Below are positions 30,707-41,830 of a stretch of 64,000 nt of DNA, one piece after another; position 1 is the first letter of the stretch, and every line of letters begins with the position of its first letter. The notes under the pieces were generated by a model. The model was not told where the DNA came from. It did not search any database and was given only the letters and a program-made list of their open reading frames with translations. A program made the position numbers and the translations under genes. Origin of the DNA: Halisarca cf. caerulea (Eukaryota; Porifera; Demospongiae; Chondrillida; Halisarcidae); NCBI GenBank assembly GCA_963170055.1, contig CAUJGJ010000444.1, positions 7,109,618 through 7,173,617 on the forward strand. The letters are read 5' to 3'.

Positions 30707-33588
30707 GACGAGCGTTACACACCGGAAGTCCAAATGAAAACAATATAGGGGCTGCCTGTGGCAGCCCCTAAAAACAAACTATCCCCCTTCCAATCATTAG
30801 TTTACAGTAAATCTTTTGACATTGTTGCTATCACAGAAACATGGCTGACCGATTCAATCTATGACCAAGAAATCCTACCTTGTAACTACTATATCTATCG
30901 ACATGACAGGAAATCCATGGAGGAGGAGTATTGATTGCCTCATCACACCAAATTCCTTCTAGAATCTTTTACATCTCCCCAGTAGTAGAACTTTTAGTGG
31001 TTGAGATCATGCCCACACACCAGACGCCTCTTTATCTCTGCTGTATATATGCTCCACCAAATTGCTCTGAACAATATCTTACTGACATTATCACATGCCT
31101 ACATGTAATTCCCCCTAATTCTCACCTTGTTCTTGTTGGAGACTTTAATCTACCTGATGTTGATTGGGAACAACTATATGGCAGATCACCATCAAGCAAC
31201 ATGTTCTGCGAATCATTGTTCAACTTGAATCTATTACAACTTGTCCTCAAACCCACCCACATACATGGTAACACACTTGACCATATTATCACCAATCACC
31301 CAGACAAAATTTGCAACATTTCAATCGCCCCCTCGCAACAGCCATCGTCTGATCATTACCTAATCACATTCCAAATTGAAGGCACTGATAGCTCCAAAAC
31401 TAGCAAACATCACACAAAATGCAAAACGTTTCTCTATTCAAAAGTAGACAATAATCGATTGCAGCATTATTTGTCAAACGTTAACCTCGATAATCTTGCC
31501 ACCTCAGATGTCAATACAATTTGGTCATTTTTATCTCATGTACTACATGAAGCATGCTCTAATTTCATCCCAAAGATAACAATCCACAAGTCCTCACCTC
31601 GCTACTTCACACCTGAGATCAGACACAGCCTTAATGCAATCCGCTCATTAAAAAGACTTATCAAAAAGAATCCTACCCCACATCGACTCGAGAAACTATC
31701 CCTCTTAGAGCATAGCTTACAAGCCCAGCTACAAACAGCCAAACAGGAATATGACACCAGGCTAATCAACATGTTTTATCACAATCCAGAAAAGCTATAC
31801 AATTACCTCAAGCACACCTCATAGTCTCATTCCATTCCCCAAATTGTTCATCACCAATCTATCACCTATAGTACTCCACCTACCAAAGCAGAAGCCTTTA
31901 AACACATTCTTCAATTCCATCTTCACCAAATCAAAGGCTACACTACCAAACGAAGAAAGTCTACCAGCACCAGTTCACCACCTAAGTTCCATCACTATTG
32001 ACACTGAAGACGTCACCATTGCACTATCTAACTTAGATGTCTCCAAGACCTGTGGCCATGATGAAATCTCTGGATATCTATTAAAGAATTTTATCGACCC
32101 ACTTCTCCACCCAATCACTAATCTATTTAATCAATGTCTTGTCAACAAATGCATCCCAAACCTATGGAAAATCCACAAAATTTGTCCAGTTTTCAAATCA
32201 GGGGATAGATCCTGCATTGAAAATTATCGGCCAATCTCACTACTGCCTATTATTTCCTATTATATCTAAAGTTTTGGAATCCATAATTTTCAACAAAATG
32301 TCGAACTTTGTGTATTCACATATATCAACTTTGTGTATTCACCAACACGGATTTGTAAAAGGTCGCTCATGTGCAACACAGCTACTGGCATCATATTCCC
32401 AGATCTATGAATCTGCAGACCAAGGTAATCCTGTGGATGTCATATTCCTTGACTTCAAAAAGGCATTTGACTCAGTCCCTCACCCAGATCTTTTGCATAA
32501 ACTTTGGCAATTTGGTATTGTAGGGCCTCTATGGTCCTGGTTCAAAGATTATCTCACCAATCGACTACACTATGTAGAAATGGATGGCGCCTCTTCTGGT
32601 CTCCTTCCTGTTTTATCTGGTGTACCACAAGGCAGTATCCTAGGCCCACTTTTGTTTCTGATCTACATTAATGACCTACCCCTCTCCATTCTAAATTCTT
32701 CAACATACCTATTTGCAGATGATACTAAATTTTTCAAATCAATAGTGAGCTTTGCAGATATTCAAAAAGATATTGATTCAGTAAGCATGTGGTGCCAAGA
32801 ATGGAAACTTCAACTCAACCTGAACAAATGTGTGTGTCAGACTTGGCCTAACGCACACAACTGCCCAATGCTATCAAATAAACTCAACACCAATTCCATC
32901 CAAAGAAAACCATCATGATCTAGGAGTAATTGTCTCAGATAATCTTTCATTTTCTGCTTGATACAAATCTATGTGCAATGCTGCTTATCGATCCTTAAAC
33001 TTTATTAAACGAACTCTCCATGGATCCACCTATTCATTACTAACACGCAAATCACTATATCTCTCACTAGTCCACTCTAAGATGTCATATTGTTCACAAC
33101 TTTGGAGACCGTATTTGATCAAAGATATCGTAACTTTGGAGAATGTACAGCGACGTGCTACCAAATTTATCCTAAACGATTACACATCAAATTACAAAGA
33201 TAGACTCATCACTCTCAATCTATTACCCCTCATGTACTGGTACGAATTGCAAGATATCCTATTCTTCATCAAATGCCTACAATCGCCAGACCATAATGGT
33301 ATAAACATTTTTGACTTTGTCCAATTCTCCTCATCTACCACAAGATTCGCCTCACAACATAAACTACTAATAAAGTATAGAAGATCATCTAAAGCTCGTC
33401 ACTTTTATTTTATCAGAATTGCACACCTATGGAATGCCCTATCACCTATCAATCTCCAATTACCACTACATGCTATCAAGACTCAACTAATCAACTTTTT
33501 CAGGAACCACTTTATAACCAAGTTCAATTCAACCTCTCCATGTTCATTTCACTTTGTTTGTCCCTGTTGTAACTGCCACTTGTCTTGA
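30341..33588 (+). pseudogene. LINE ORF2: endonuclease and reverse transcriptase, disrupted
   Basis: Starts just after the ORF1 stop. Endonuclease: VALWNACSLN (interrupted here by the family B element), FDIVAITETWLTDSIY, LVLVGDFNLPDVDW, then SDHYLITF. Reverse transcriptase: NYRPISLLPII, HQHGFVKGRSCATQLL, VIFLDFKKAFDSVPH, GVPQGSILGPLLFLIYINDL, YLFADDTKFF. The C-terminal part (RSLNFIKRTLHGSTYSLL) runs to 33588. Lesions: a one-base deletion near 30915, TAG at 31822, a shift near 31880, an extra 10 nt from a CCTATTAT-type duplication near 32250 and a shift near 32840. The catalytic FADD and endonuclease residues are present. Confidence 0.85.
30415..30775 (-). mobile_element. Family B hairpin-ended element inside LINE ORF2 (B2)
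   Basis: Opposite orientation to B1 and B3. On the plus strand it begins CAAGTAATTCGAG (hairpin end with GGGGGCTGCTGCCCC), contains the 48-nt palindrome (30548-30595), a TA tract (30674-30704), CACACCGGAAGTCC, and ends with the GGGGCTGCCTGTGGCAGCCCC hairpin (30750-30770). The LINE frame on either side joins as ACSLN and NKLSPF, giving a clean empty site. Confidence 0.9.
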
Positions 33589-33878
33589 TCTGTGCGTTTG
33601 TAACTCCTCTCACACTATTTAAAATCAGATCTCATTTTAATTTATTAACTTGCATGAATTTCTTTCTGTATTTACAATGAGCATACAAGTTAAACATACA
33701 TTTTCTTTTCATGCGGCCAGTTTTCACGTTTCTCACACCTTATCATTACACTCACACTCATACGCCATCTTTTTCTCCACCCGTCAACCCCTCAGTTATG
33801 GCTACACCGGCCTGTGGTATTAGACCATCAGTCACAGTTCTGTGACTGTAAAGTATAATAATAATAATAATAAACAGT

Positions 33879-34141
33879 AGAGTCAAGGATTCTCCAGTAA
33901 CCACACAGTCGTGATGTAGGTGATCATTCACACTCAATCAACGGTCAGTCAAGTGGTTGTCACCTGGTTGGTTGCTTGAAATTGTTAAACTCTTTATGGA
34001 AAGTACCAATGCGGCAATGTAATGATATACAGCTGTACTTTGTCTTGTGTTTAGCTACCTGCACCATACTTCAAAATATCATGATAAAATTCTCACAACT
34101 AATCTAATAGCTACACACATGTACCTCCCAGGACTTTGCAG
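33879..34141. other. Spacer between LINE and tubulin exon
   Basis: No coding signal before the acceptor-like TTTGCAG at 34135-34141. Confidence 0.4.
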
Positions 34142-34330
34142 TACAGACATCACATGGCAGAACAGTGCAACGGACTTAAAGGAGTTTTTATTTTTCGCTC
34201 CTTTGGTGGTGGTACTGGATCTGGTTTAGGATCGTTACTAATGCAGCATTTAGCAGACGATTTCAAGAAGAAGTCCAAGCTAGAATTTGGAATTTTCCCA
34301 GCAGCAAACATTTCAGCGGCTGTTGTTGTG
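34142..34330 (+). pseudogene. Alpha-tubulin-like exon, isolated
   Basis: After an acceptor-like CAG the frame reads [40 protein letters not shown] and [25 protein letters not shown] is the tubulin GTP-binding signature, and the flanking residues match alpha-tubulin around positions 125-180. Several normally invariant residues differ (AANISAAVV for the usual APQVSTAVV). The frame runs into stops after VVV, and no other tubulin exon is in the window. It could be an exon of a divergent gene or a transposed fragment. Confidence 0.7.
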
Positions 34331-34528
34331 ACATGCACTAATTGTGTCAAGTTTCAATTAATGGTCACAAAGTTTCAGCCTTTAAAGAATACCATAACTC
34401 AAACAACCAGCAAAATATTTTACAACTAACAGTTGTAGACTACCAAGATGTCGTCCCAATCATCTCAGCAGTATTATCTTGAAAGCAAACCACCCACCAT
34501 ATATACTGTAAAATTAAAAGGATACAAA

Positions 34529-34848
34529 CAAGCGATTCAAGTTTTAAAAACTCATGGGCTGCCTATGGCCCTGGAAACTCGAATCGCTTGGAAATCGTCG
34601 TTATTGACTAAAATAAACTTCAAAGAACTCCTCTGGTCTAAAAGACTCTTCGCTGATAAAATCAGGAGCAAACGAATGAATTTCACTGAAATATAGCCGA
34701 AAGATTATGTACCGACTTCGCATCCGCCATGTTGTTGACATATATATATATATAATATATATATATATATAGACATCGTTCCGGACATTCCGGACACTTC
34801 CGGTGAAAGTAAAAACAATATAGGGCCGCCTTCCAGTGGCCCAAAAAC
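34529..34848 (-). mobile_element. Family A hairpin-ended element (A4)
   Basis: Inverted relative to A2 and A3: CAAGCGATTCAAG hairpin end at 34529, ATG...CATGGCGGATGC on the minus strand, a short interrupted TA run (34741-34771), CACCGGAAGTG and a GGGCC hairpin end at 34830-34848. The family frame after the TA run is open on the minus strand (IHSFAPDFISEESFRPEEFF). Confidence 0.8.
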
Positions 34849-36234
34849 ATTTTAACACATTGCTTTCTTGGAAGCTGACATACAAACGTGAAAAGAGAAA
34901 GAAGAGGTAATATTAGTGTTGTAGTTGTCAGTGAAATAAAATAGTATACATTTATAACATGTACCCAGGGCAACACAGTTGAAGTATTTGAGTGAAAAAG
35001 GTTGGAATCAAAGGCCATGTGGGATAAATGTCAGGAGATCTGACATGATTGTGCAATTGAGGAAAAGGTCAGCCTCTTCGAACTCAACAGGGCTGCAACT
35101 ATGATGGAAGTCAAGCTCCTGTATAATATGTACCACCAGCCTGGTGCAGTTATTAACCGCACCACGAGTGAGTTTTCCACTACCAGGACATTTACAGTGG
35201 AAGGTGAGAAAGTAGCTGCGATCACAATTAAACAGGATAAGATAAGTATTTCTGGATCTGCAAATAGACACCATCAGGAAAGAAGAGACTGGATTTAAAG
35301 CAGATACTAAAGTGGCAAGGCAAAAAATGAAACAATTAATTCGAGTTAAAAACTTCAATCAGCTTTAGATGTGCAAAACAATCAGTACTCAATGTTAGTT
35401 ATACAGAAGCCAAAACAATTCCCCGACCTACCCCGAACAGAATGTCTGCAGGAAATCTTTTAATGTCAACAGCAAACCTCTTCTCAGGTTCAACATATGC
35501 GAAAGTTGCCCACCTTTCAGAGATTTTCAGCCTACCCATACTAAGAGAACATTTTATGCAGTTCAAAGTAACTTTTCCCTGTCCTCCACCAGGTTTTTGG
35601 GTTAGTGAATACTCGTGGATAGTAAGCACTCCTCAATTTGTCCCCTCCTATACATACAGTACATAATCTGTACACACGCTTGTACATTGTGTGTGGTGCA
35701 TATAATATGTAGGTTAATAAATGGATGGGGGAAGGTTCAGCTGAAGAACAGCCACAATTTATATTTTTACATGATCCATGATCCATGCCCAGGCCATTTC
35801 TTCCCACCAAGGAACCACTACATATTGTATTTGTCATCATAACAATGTACCCATAAAGCCCTTTTATCACGTACCTGAAGCACGAAACAGAGAAAACACC
35901 ATGAGAAACAGTACAATTCTGCTAGTTGTCTGGATAGACAGCGAACTGAAGAATGTAACATATTGTGGATGGATGAATGTGGCTTCAACCTGCACAGCAC
36001 GAGGAGAAGAGGAAGAAACAGCCCGAGAAGAAGAGGAAGGAACCTAAGGTGATGAAGGGCCACTATTTGATTTCCAACACAACATGGTTGCAACTTGTCA
36101 ATCTGTGCTGCAATTTGCAACGATGGCTTGCAAGGCTACAAGGGCCAATATGAAGAAATTAGCTGTTATCTTTTCACATTGTAACACCTGAATAAGAAGA
36201 AACATTTGCAGTACAGAATGATATATGAAGCAAT
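34849..36234. other. Decayed coding scraps, unrecognised
   Basis: A plus-strand frame at 35043-35298 reads FELNRAATMMEVKLLYNMYH and TTRTFTVEGEKVAAITIKQD, and one at 35440-35600 reads NLLMSTANLFSGSTYAKVAH and FSLPILREHFMQFKV. The second resembles an orphan transposase family with an LF-x-G-x-(S/T)Y-x-K pattern. ATTAATTCGAGTTAAAAACT at 35335 is a scrap of a family B end. Nothing complete. Confidence 0.3.
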
Positions 36235-36620
36235 GAAGAAAAAAATCCATTAATTTTACCAGCCTCTTAGAGAGCTCTCCATTGATGAGCGGATGTTCAA
36301 GTACAAGGCACATACGCACCCAGTTCCATCAACATAAAGAACAAACCTACCAAATGGAGTTTTAAGTTCTGGGTCTTGACATGTCTACTGCTGCTGGAGG
36401 GACACAATTGTGTAACTGTTCTGTCAAGCTGCTATCCTGGGCACAAAGATGGAACCGTCCAGAGGAAGACCAAGGACAACAGCGGTACCTGTTCCACTGT
36501 AGAAGTACCACTACCATCAGCTATCTGCCAGTATATTATAGTAGGTGTAGCTCTCTTTGATCAGCTTATTATCCGGATACCATTATGTCTTGAGGCAAAC
36601 AAAGAAGTAAAGGAAGACAC
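36235..36620 (+). pseudogene. piggyBac-type fragment (PGBD4-like)
   Basis: Reads RELSIDERMFKYKAHTHPV (first-Asp region), then in shifting frames CLLLLEGHNCVTVLSSCYPG, QRKTKDNSGTCSTVEVPLPS and SAICQY. The WRD-N-x-V-x-x-LS-x-x-x-G and V-x-VP-x-PSAI-x-x-Y order is as in PGBD4-like proteins. Badly decayed. Confidence 0.55.
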
Positions 36621-36744
36621 TATTCTTTCACATGGTAACCGAAAGAAATTTCTGAGATACATTGGTTAACGAAATCATTGCAAACTACACAAATCCCATA
36701 GGGAAATTTGTCCATACAGCCAACAGGAGCATGCAGCAGATACC

Positions 36745-36950
36745 TGCAGTTGTCACTCACTCAGTGAACTTTGCGGATCCTCCAACAAGGAAACACACTC
36801 AGAATATCGAACCCTATTGGGTCTGAGTAAAGTACAAGTTCAAGCAAATGAAAGTGGTAGATGGTGACCAATTGGAGTAAATGGTGATCAGTTGGAGTCA
36901 TATTTAGATGAATTTATGTGGAGGGAGTGCTTCGGCAAATCAGCAAATAC
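36745..36950 (+). pseudogene. Merlin (IS1595/ISXO2-like) transposase fragment
   Basis: Reads VTHSVNFADPPTRKHTQNIE, YWV-stop-VKYKFKQM and, after a short spacer, LESYLDEFMWRECFGKS. The pattern HS-x-NF-x-DP..HTQ-x-IE-x-W..VK and SYLDEFMWR is diagnostic of the IS1595-type DDE domain used by eukaryotic Merlin elements. The Glu of the HTQ-x-IE motif is present; the upstream Asp residues are missing. Confidence 0.75.
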
Positions 36951-37388
36951 ACACACTGGATAACATCTTTGCCCAGACGTAATATATGCCAACCAAGCAT
37001 CAAACAAGGCCACAAGATGTGGTGCATCTGGCATGCCAGGACAAGGTATATTCATTTCTTCAGAGAAAAGTTTCCCAACAGCCAAGGGGAAGGAAAAGCT
37101 GGAATCTGTCCATTGACAAAGACAATCTTGTGTACTCCACATTGTGGATGGTAAACACCAGCAGGTTTACCTGGGATAGAGGTAGCTTTAAAGAGAAAAG
37201 CATCATTTTTATCAAAAATTTGCCAGTCATCCTTCCAATATTAATTGGGATTACATTGAGAAAAAAGCAGTGTTTGGTAACGCACCTCCACAGAATCAAA
37301 AAAGACTACAACCTCACCAAAAACATGACTCAAGGTCACCAGCACTCCAACTAGGAGGCATTTAAGAACACCCACAGGTATGTATGTA
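36951..37388. other. Flank of Merlin fragment and Tc1-type copy 3
   Basis: Open frames to 37354 show no motif. TA at 37387-37388 is the probable target site of the next element. Confidence 0.35.
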
Positions 37389-37949
37389 CAGTACAGATCA
37401 TAAATAGGTAACGAAAATAACTTTTACCGTTTAATGCTTAACTGGACTTGCACCATTACTTAGTTAACTAAATCCAGTTACCAGTTAACTGGTAACCGTT
37501 AACTGGTAATGGTTATCCACCAAGTTTCTGTTAGTGGATAACCATTACCAGTTAAGTATTTCGATGAAGAGTCTGTGAGATATGACGGGAAGAAGTTTTA
37601 GTACGATTATTGAAGTTAAGAGTGGAAAATGCCTGAGGAGAATTCAATACGCATTTTTAAGGCAGTGATCATGAAATCGAAATTGGATGTCAATTTGCCG
37701 CCCAAGAACAAAATCTTCTTTCCCGTTGAGCAAAATTCTTTGCTTGATGTAGGCAGACAAAACCATTTAGAATTCTCTCTTTGATCGAATGCTAAAACCA
37801 TAGACACACGTCATCTACAATCCTAGGTAACATGCAGCTCGTCATTGTTTTCTAGCTAGCGGTTTCCGGTTAACAGTTAACAGTTAACGGATTGCTGTTA
37901 GCTGTTTTCAGAATACATTAGCAGAAAACGTTGTCATTTATTGGAACAG
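37389..37949 (-). mobile_element. Two-gene Tc1-type element, deleted copy 3
   Basis: Left end TA|CAGTACAGATCATAAATAGG (37387-) resembles the termini of copies 1 and 2. The right end near 37922-37949 is degraded. It is inverted relative to copy 1: on the plus strand near 37560 the accessory-gene start reads SVRYDGKKF, and on the minus strand near 37805 the transposase start reads MVLSAYIKQRI. The middle of both genes is deleted. The GTTAAC and CCAGTTAACTGG repeats (37480-37550) form inverted pairs with GTGGATAACCATTACCAG. Confidence 0.65.
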
Positions 37950-37955
37950 TTACCT

Positions 37956-38201
37956 TTCTGGGCCGCCAGAAAGCAGCCCCTACATTGTTTTTACTTTCAA
38001 CGGAAGTGTCCTGGAACAATGTCTATATATTACATGTCAACAACATGGCGGACGCTAAGTTGGTACGTAATCTTTTGGCTATATTTCGGTGAAATTTGTT
38101 CGTTCCTGATTTTATCAGCGAAGAGTCTTTTAGACCAGAAGAGTTCTACAAAGTGTTATTTTAGTCAATAACGGCAATTTTTTTTAAACTCGAATCATTT
38201 G
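37956..38201 (+). mobile_element. Family A hairpin-ended element, degraded (A5)
   Basis: Abuts the Tc1-type copy 3. It has the GGGCCGCCAGAAAGC end, CGGAAGTGTCC, a nearly lost TA tract (TATATATTACAT), AACATGGCGGACGC and a right end in which the inner part of the hairpin is deleted, leaving TTAAACTCGAATCATTTG. The family reading frame is broken. Confidence 0.75.
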
Positions 38202-38860
38202 TTTATGATCCATACTGTATGTATGTATGTGTGTTACAGGATGCATTAATACATGATTGTCTGCAGTGCCCAAAGGTATCAGTGACCATCACCCAATATT
38301 ATTTTGAAAACCTTACAAGCAAGGACCTGTGAAGTATCCCCTCCTATCAGTAGAAGACCGCTAACTGTAAAGATGCTCAAATCCGGAATAAAAGTATGTA
38401 GAGGATGCCTCTTGCCCTCTGTTCAGCAGTTGACATCTGGATTATGATACTTGGCTACCGAAGACACCATTGGGATTACTTTGGGTAGTGGACATCAGTT
38501 TTCTAAAAATGACAACCATTCACTTTCATCCTTTTCCTAGCTGCATTAAGAGATGCTTTCAGACAGCCTCCTAGCTGCATTAAGAGATGCTTTCAGACAG
38601 CCTACCAAGTTATATTACCACCTGAAGTGTATGTCAACAATACTATCTGAGGATGAACTTTCAGAGCAGTTCGAGAGTCATGAAAATAAATGTATAAGAA
38701 ATTTTAAAGGATCTTCACCAGTCATAGAAGCTGAAGACGCTTGTATTCCCTGAATGCGATGAAAATACGGGGGCTTCGTTATACTCAAATGAATTTAGAT
38801 GATGATACAAAGAGCTATTCAGCCATTCATGTATTACATACACTTCATAAGCCAAAGTTG
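38202..38860. other. Non-coding with a short direct repeat
   Basis: AGCTGCATTAAGAGATGC occurs twice (38539 and 38571) as a 32-nt tandem duplication. The frame from 38553 (LLAALRDAFRQPTKLYYHLK) is unrecognised. Confidence 0.4.
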
Positions 38861-38864
38861 TTAA

Positions 38865-40395
38865 CCCTTAACCGTCCGTGCATGCGTTTTTTCCACTCGT
38901 GAATCACTCTAGAGGCTTATTTCATGCGAAGAGATTTTCTGAAGCGTTAGTGCTTTGTTTTTGTGATTGACTACATCAACAAGTTGTACTGCAAACCGTA
39001 TTTTTAGAGCTACCTTCTATCTTTCCTTTTCTCTTCACAATTCATCTACAGTTACTCGTAAATACTTGTGGATATCTTGGATAATCTTTCCAAAGCTACC
39101 TGGTACGTCAAAAGGAAACTATTATACCATTTCAATACGCTTACTGCATGCAGCAATAACTCGTACAAATTCATAAAATTATACATACACTGTTTAGGAC
39201 AATGGCCCACTATATGAGTCCCAATGATGTGATGAAAGCAATAGTTGGGATAAGTCAGACGATGACGACGATGATGAGGATGCACTTGAAACCATCAATA
39301 CTAATGCTGATCCCCTGCGCATGTGGGACAAGTCCGAATCGAATATGGGCTAGGTGCTTCTGTAGTGAAGAAACTGACCGCTTCTCTACGAAAAGGATAT
39401 TGTTTCTTTTTCGACAATTTCTTTTCGTCTGTTGATTAAGCTATGGATCTGCTATCACACAACACACAAGCTTGTGGAACTGCGTGTAGCAACAGGAAGA
39501 GATTTCCACAGTCACTGAAAGCTCCAAGCCTGGCCTGTGGGGAAAGTCAGTCCATCATTGTGGATAGTGTGGAAGGACAAGAAAGCCGTCCACTTCATCA
39601 ATACAACATACAACCCCAAAGAAAAAACCCAGGTGGAGAGGAAGCAAAAAGATAGCTCCGGCATGATGGTAGATTGCCTGGCCAGTGTACAGAAGTACAA
39701 CAAATTTATGGGAGGAGTCAACATAGTAGATGCCAAGCGAAAGCTGTATAGCTGCTCCTGATGTTCAAAGAAGTGGTGGCACAGGCTATTCTACTTCTGT
39801 GTGGACATCACCATCGTGAACGCACACATCATCGAATCTTGCACACCACATTGCGAGAAACGCACTCAACTTCAATTTTGACTGGAGCTTGCACGAGAGT
39901 TGATGTCCGCGTACAGTTGCCGCTCCACAGTAGGAAGATCGCCACACGAACCACCGGTTTCAAGTCGCTACAAGGAGCGTCACTTTCCTGCTAAGCTGAA
40001 GACATTGAAGCAATGCATTATTTGCCATCTGAGCCGGGAAAGAAAGCATTCCAAGTTCACTTGTGCATACTGTAATCCAGCGGAGCCAACTGCCCTTTGT
40101 ATCACACCGTGCTTCAAGATTTATCACACAAAATCAAAGAAAGTCTGACCGAGTCTGACCGACGTGGTAGCCATTACTCTGTATAACTTCGTAAAACTCA
40201 TGCATATCTTAGCATTCTTCAATAGTTTTGGTTGTTTGTATCCCTTTTATACTGTATCGTATATTGTACAAACTTTATACACATACACTTCTTGTATACA
40301 ATACAGGCGTTAAAGGATTTATTATTTGTTTAAACTAATATTAATGCGGACATTAGGGGGTGCGGCCACTACAGTGGCTCACAGACGATAAAGGG
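38865..40395 (+). mobile_element. Internally deleted piggyBac element
   Basis: TTAA at 38861-38864 and 40396-40399. Left end CCCTTAACCGTC and inverted right end CCCTTTATCGTC. A palindromic GCCACTACAGTGGC lies inside the right end. At 1.5 kb it is about 0.9 kb shorter than the related copy at 26043 because the first-Asp half of the transposase is missing. Confidence 0.85.
39202..40148 (+). pseudogene. piggyBac transposase remnant of the deleted element
   Basis: The acidic N-terminus (DKSDDDDDDEDALETINTNA) runs almost directly into LGASVVKKLTASL and FFFDNFFSSVD (second Asp). After stops and shifts it continues DKKAVHFINTTYNPKEKTQV, QKYNKFMGGVNIVDAKRKLY (third Asp position reads Asn-Ile-Val-Asp) and the Cys-rich tail (CIICHLSRERKH, CITPCFKIYHTK) to 40148. 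It cannot encode a working enzyme. Confidence 0.8.
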
Positions 40396-40399
40396 TTAA

Positions 40400-40531
40400 A
40401 AAAGGAAAGGTCCCACTGGACTAGTCCTGTGAACACAGAATTGACTTAAATAACAAGTCAAAACACAAGGACAAAAGGGATAATTTTCCCTCCCCAGCTA
40501 AGAACAGTCTTTTTGTTCTTCCAAAGAAGGG
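40400..40531. other. Spacer
   Basis: Short gap between the piggyBac end and the MULE-type gene. Nothing seen. Confidence 0.3.
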
Positions 40532-41651
40532 ATGTTGGGCCAGTTGTTCTCTTGGATCACCTGTTCCAGGGAATTTTCAATGAAATGGGGCCTGATGCGG
40601 CACCAGAGCAAGGCTCACAGCATAGAGATTACTAGCCACAAAGTGTCTGCTGCCAAGAAGACAACTGCCAGTTCACGTGCCGCTACATCAGGCAGCTCAG
40701 AAGCCACTTGTCCTCAGACCACTGTATGAAAATGAATACAGAATTGACGACTTTCAGCAGTGAAGAAGGTGAGTAGTCACGCAAACAAAACAATGTACAT
40801 TATACAGTCTACGGTCTTGGGGTAGGGTGAGGTAGCTCAGGATACAATAAAGCCTTTGTGTAGCTGCAGTATGCATGGCATAATCACCTACAATATAGTG
40901 TGTTGAAATATTGCCAGCTGAGTTAAAAACAGATCTTTGGCTACCTTCATATCCAGAGTTTACACAGTGGAAAACACCTATGAAAAGGAAGGGAGAATAG
41001 AGCTATGTTCATCAAAGCCACAGAGGGTAGCACTATAAACATACTTTCAGTGCAACAGGTCAGGTACTTTCCACCCCAAGCAAGGGGTCTGGAAAGAGAA
41101 TGCTCCAGAACCAGAGTACCTCCAAAATCAACAAACACTGCATTGCTGTAATTACACTGACCATTGATCACTCCCTACCGTCTGTGAGTGCAAAAGTGTA
41201 CCACATACATTATGTACACAATACCAGGCTAGGCCATCTTAGACTGAGTCAAGAGGATAGGCTTAAAATAGCTGGGAAAATAACACAAGGGGTAACATAC
41301 AATAAGATGCTAGATGTCATATGTAACTCAGTTAGTGATGAATTTGAAAGAATACACTTAATTCAAAGAAAAGACATTAACAATATCCAACAGTCTTTGA
41401 AGCTGGAGGGAGGTCAGAGACACAGTGATGATGCCACTAGTGTAGCAGCATGGGTGGAGGAGATGAGGGGAAAAGGAGAGGACAATGTCGTCTTCTTCTA
41501 TAAACCTCAAGGTGTCGATGATGAGAGAAGAGCCTTGAAAAAGAGATGATTTTGTCATTGCTCTTAAACTCCCATTCAGCCCAAAATGTTTAAGAAGTTT
41601 GAGGAGGGCAAGGCTGTTTGTGTTGATGCCACCCATGGCACCAACGCATAA
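40532..41651 (+). pseudogene. Mutator-like transposase, split by the Harbinger element
   Basis: A C2H2 finger (C-x4-C-x12-H-x4-H, CSREFSMKWGLMRHQSKAH) is followed after a gap by QCNRSGTF, STSKINKHCIAVITL, HNTRLGHLRLSQEDRLKIA, TQGVTYNKMLDVICNS and RKDINNIQQSLKLEGGQRHS. Then come DDATSVAAWVEEM, VFFYKPQGVDD and, in a shifted frame, VCVDATHGTNA, the first catalytic Asp motif. The frame resumes after the Harbinger element at 45416 as SKLITVLVVDEY. The order is that of animal MULE-type transposases. At least two frameshifts preceded or followed the insertion. Confidence 0.7.
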
Positions 41652-41830
41652 AGGCTGGTTCACAATATGTCGCAAGCCGGTGCGACACGACGAAAATCTG
41701 TCGCGGCGACAGATTTTACGTGTCGTGAAGTCTGTTTTGTCGCGTCGCGGTGAATAGGATGGAGTTCTATTCGGAACGACAAATTTGGGAAATTCCGCGA
41801 TAATTACCGTCTCGTTTGCGTGGGATCATA

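Larger units (their letters stand above)
29273..33878 (+). mobile_element. Near full-length CR1/L2-like LINE, with family B insertion
   Basis: ORF1 (PHD and RNA-binding type), ORF2 (endonuclease plus reverse transcriptase) and a 3' end of a GTCACAGTTCTGTGAC hairpin followed by a (TAA)n tail (33855-33877). The 5' limit is not clear. A 361-nt family B element (30415-30775) interrupts ORF2. A target duplication could not be identified by eye. Confidence 0.8.

Noticed and set aside
29273..33878. Bacterial-style operon of two ORFs
   Set aside because: PHD ORF1 followed by endonuclease/RT ORF2 with a (TAA)n tail is LINE structure.
39318..39335. Another p53-half-site-like motif (CGCATGTGGGACAAGTCC)
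   Set aside because: It lies inside the piggyBac acidic N-terminal coding region (LRMWDKSE) and lacks the exact palindrome.
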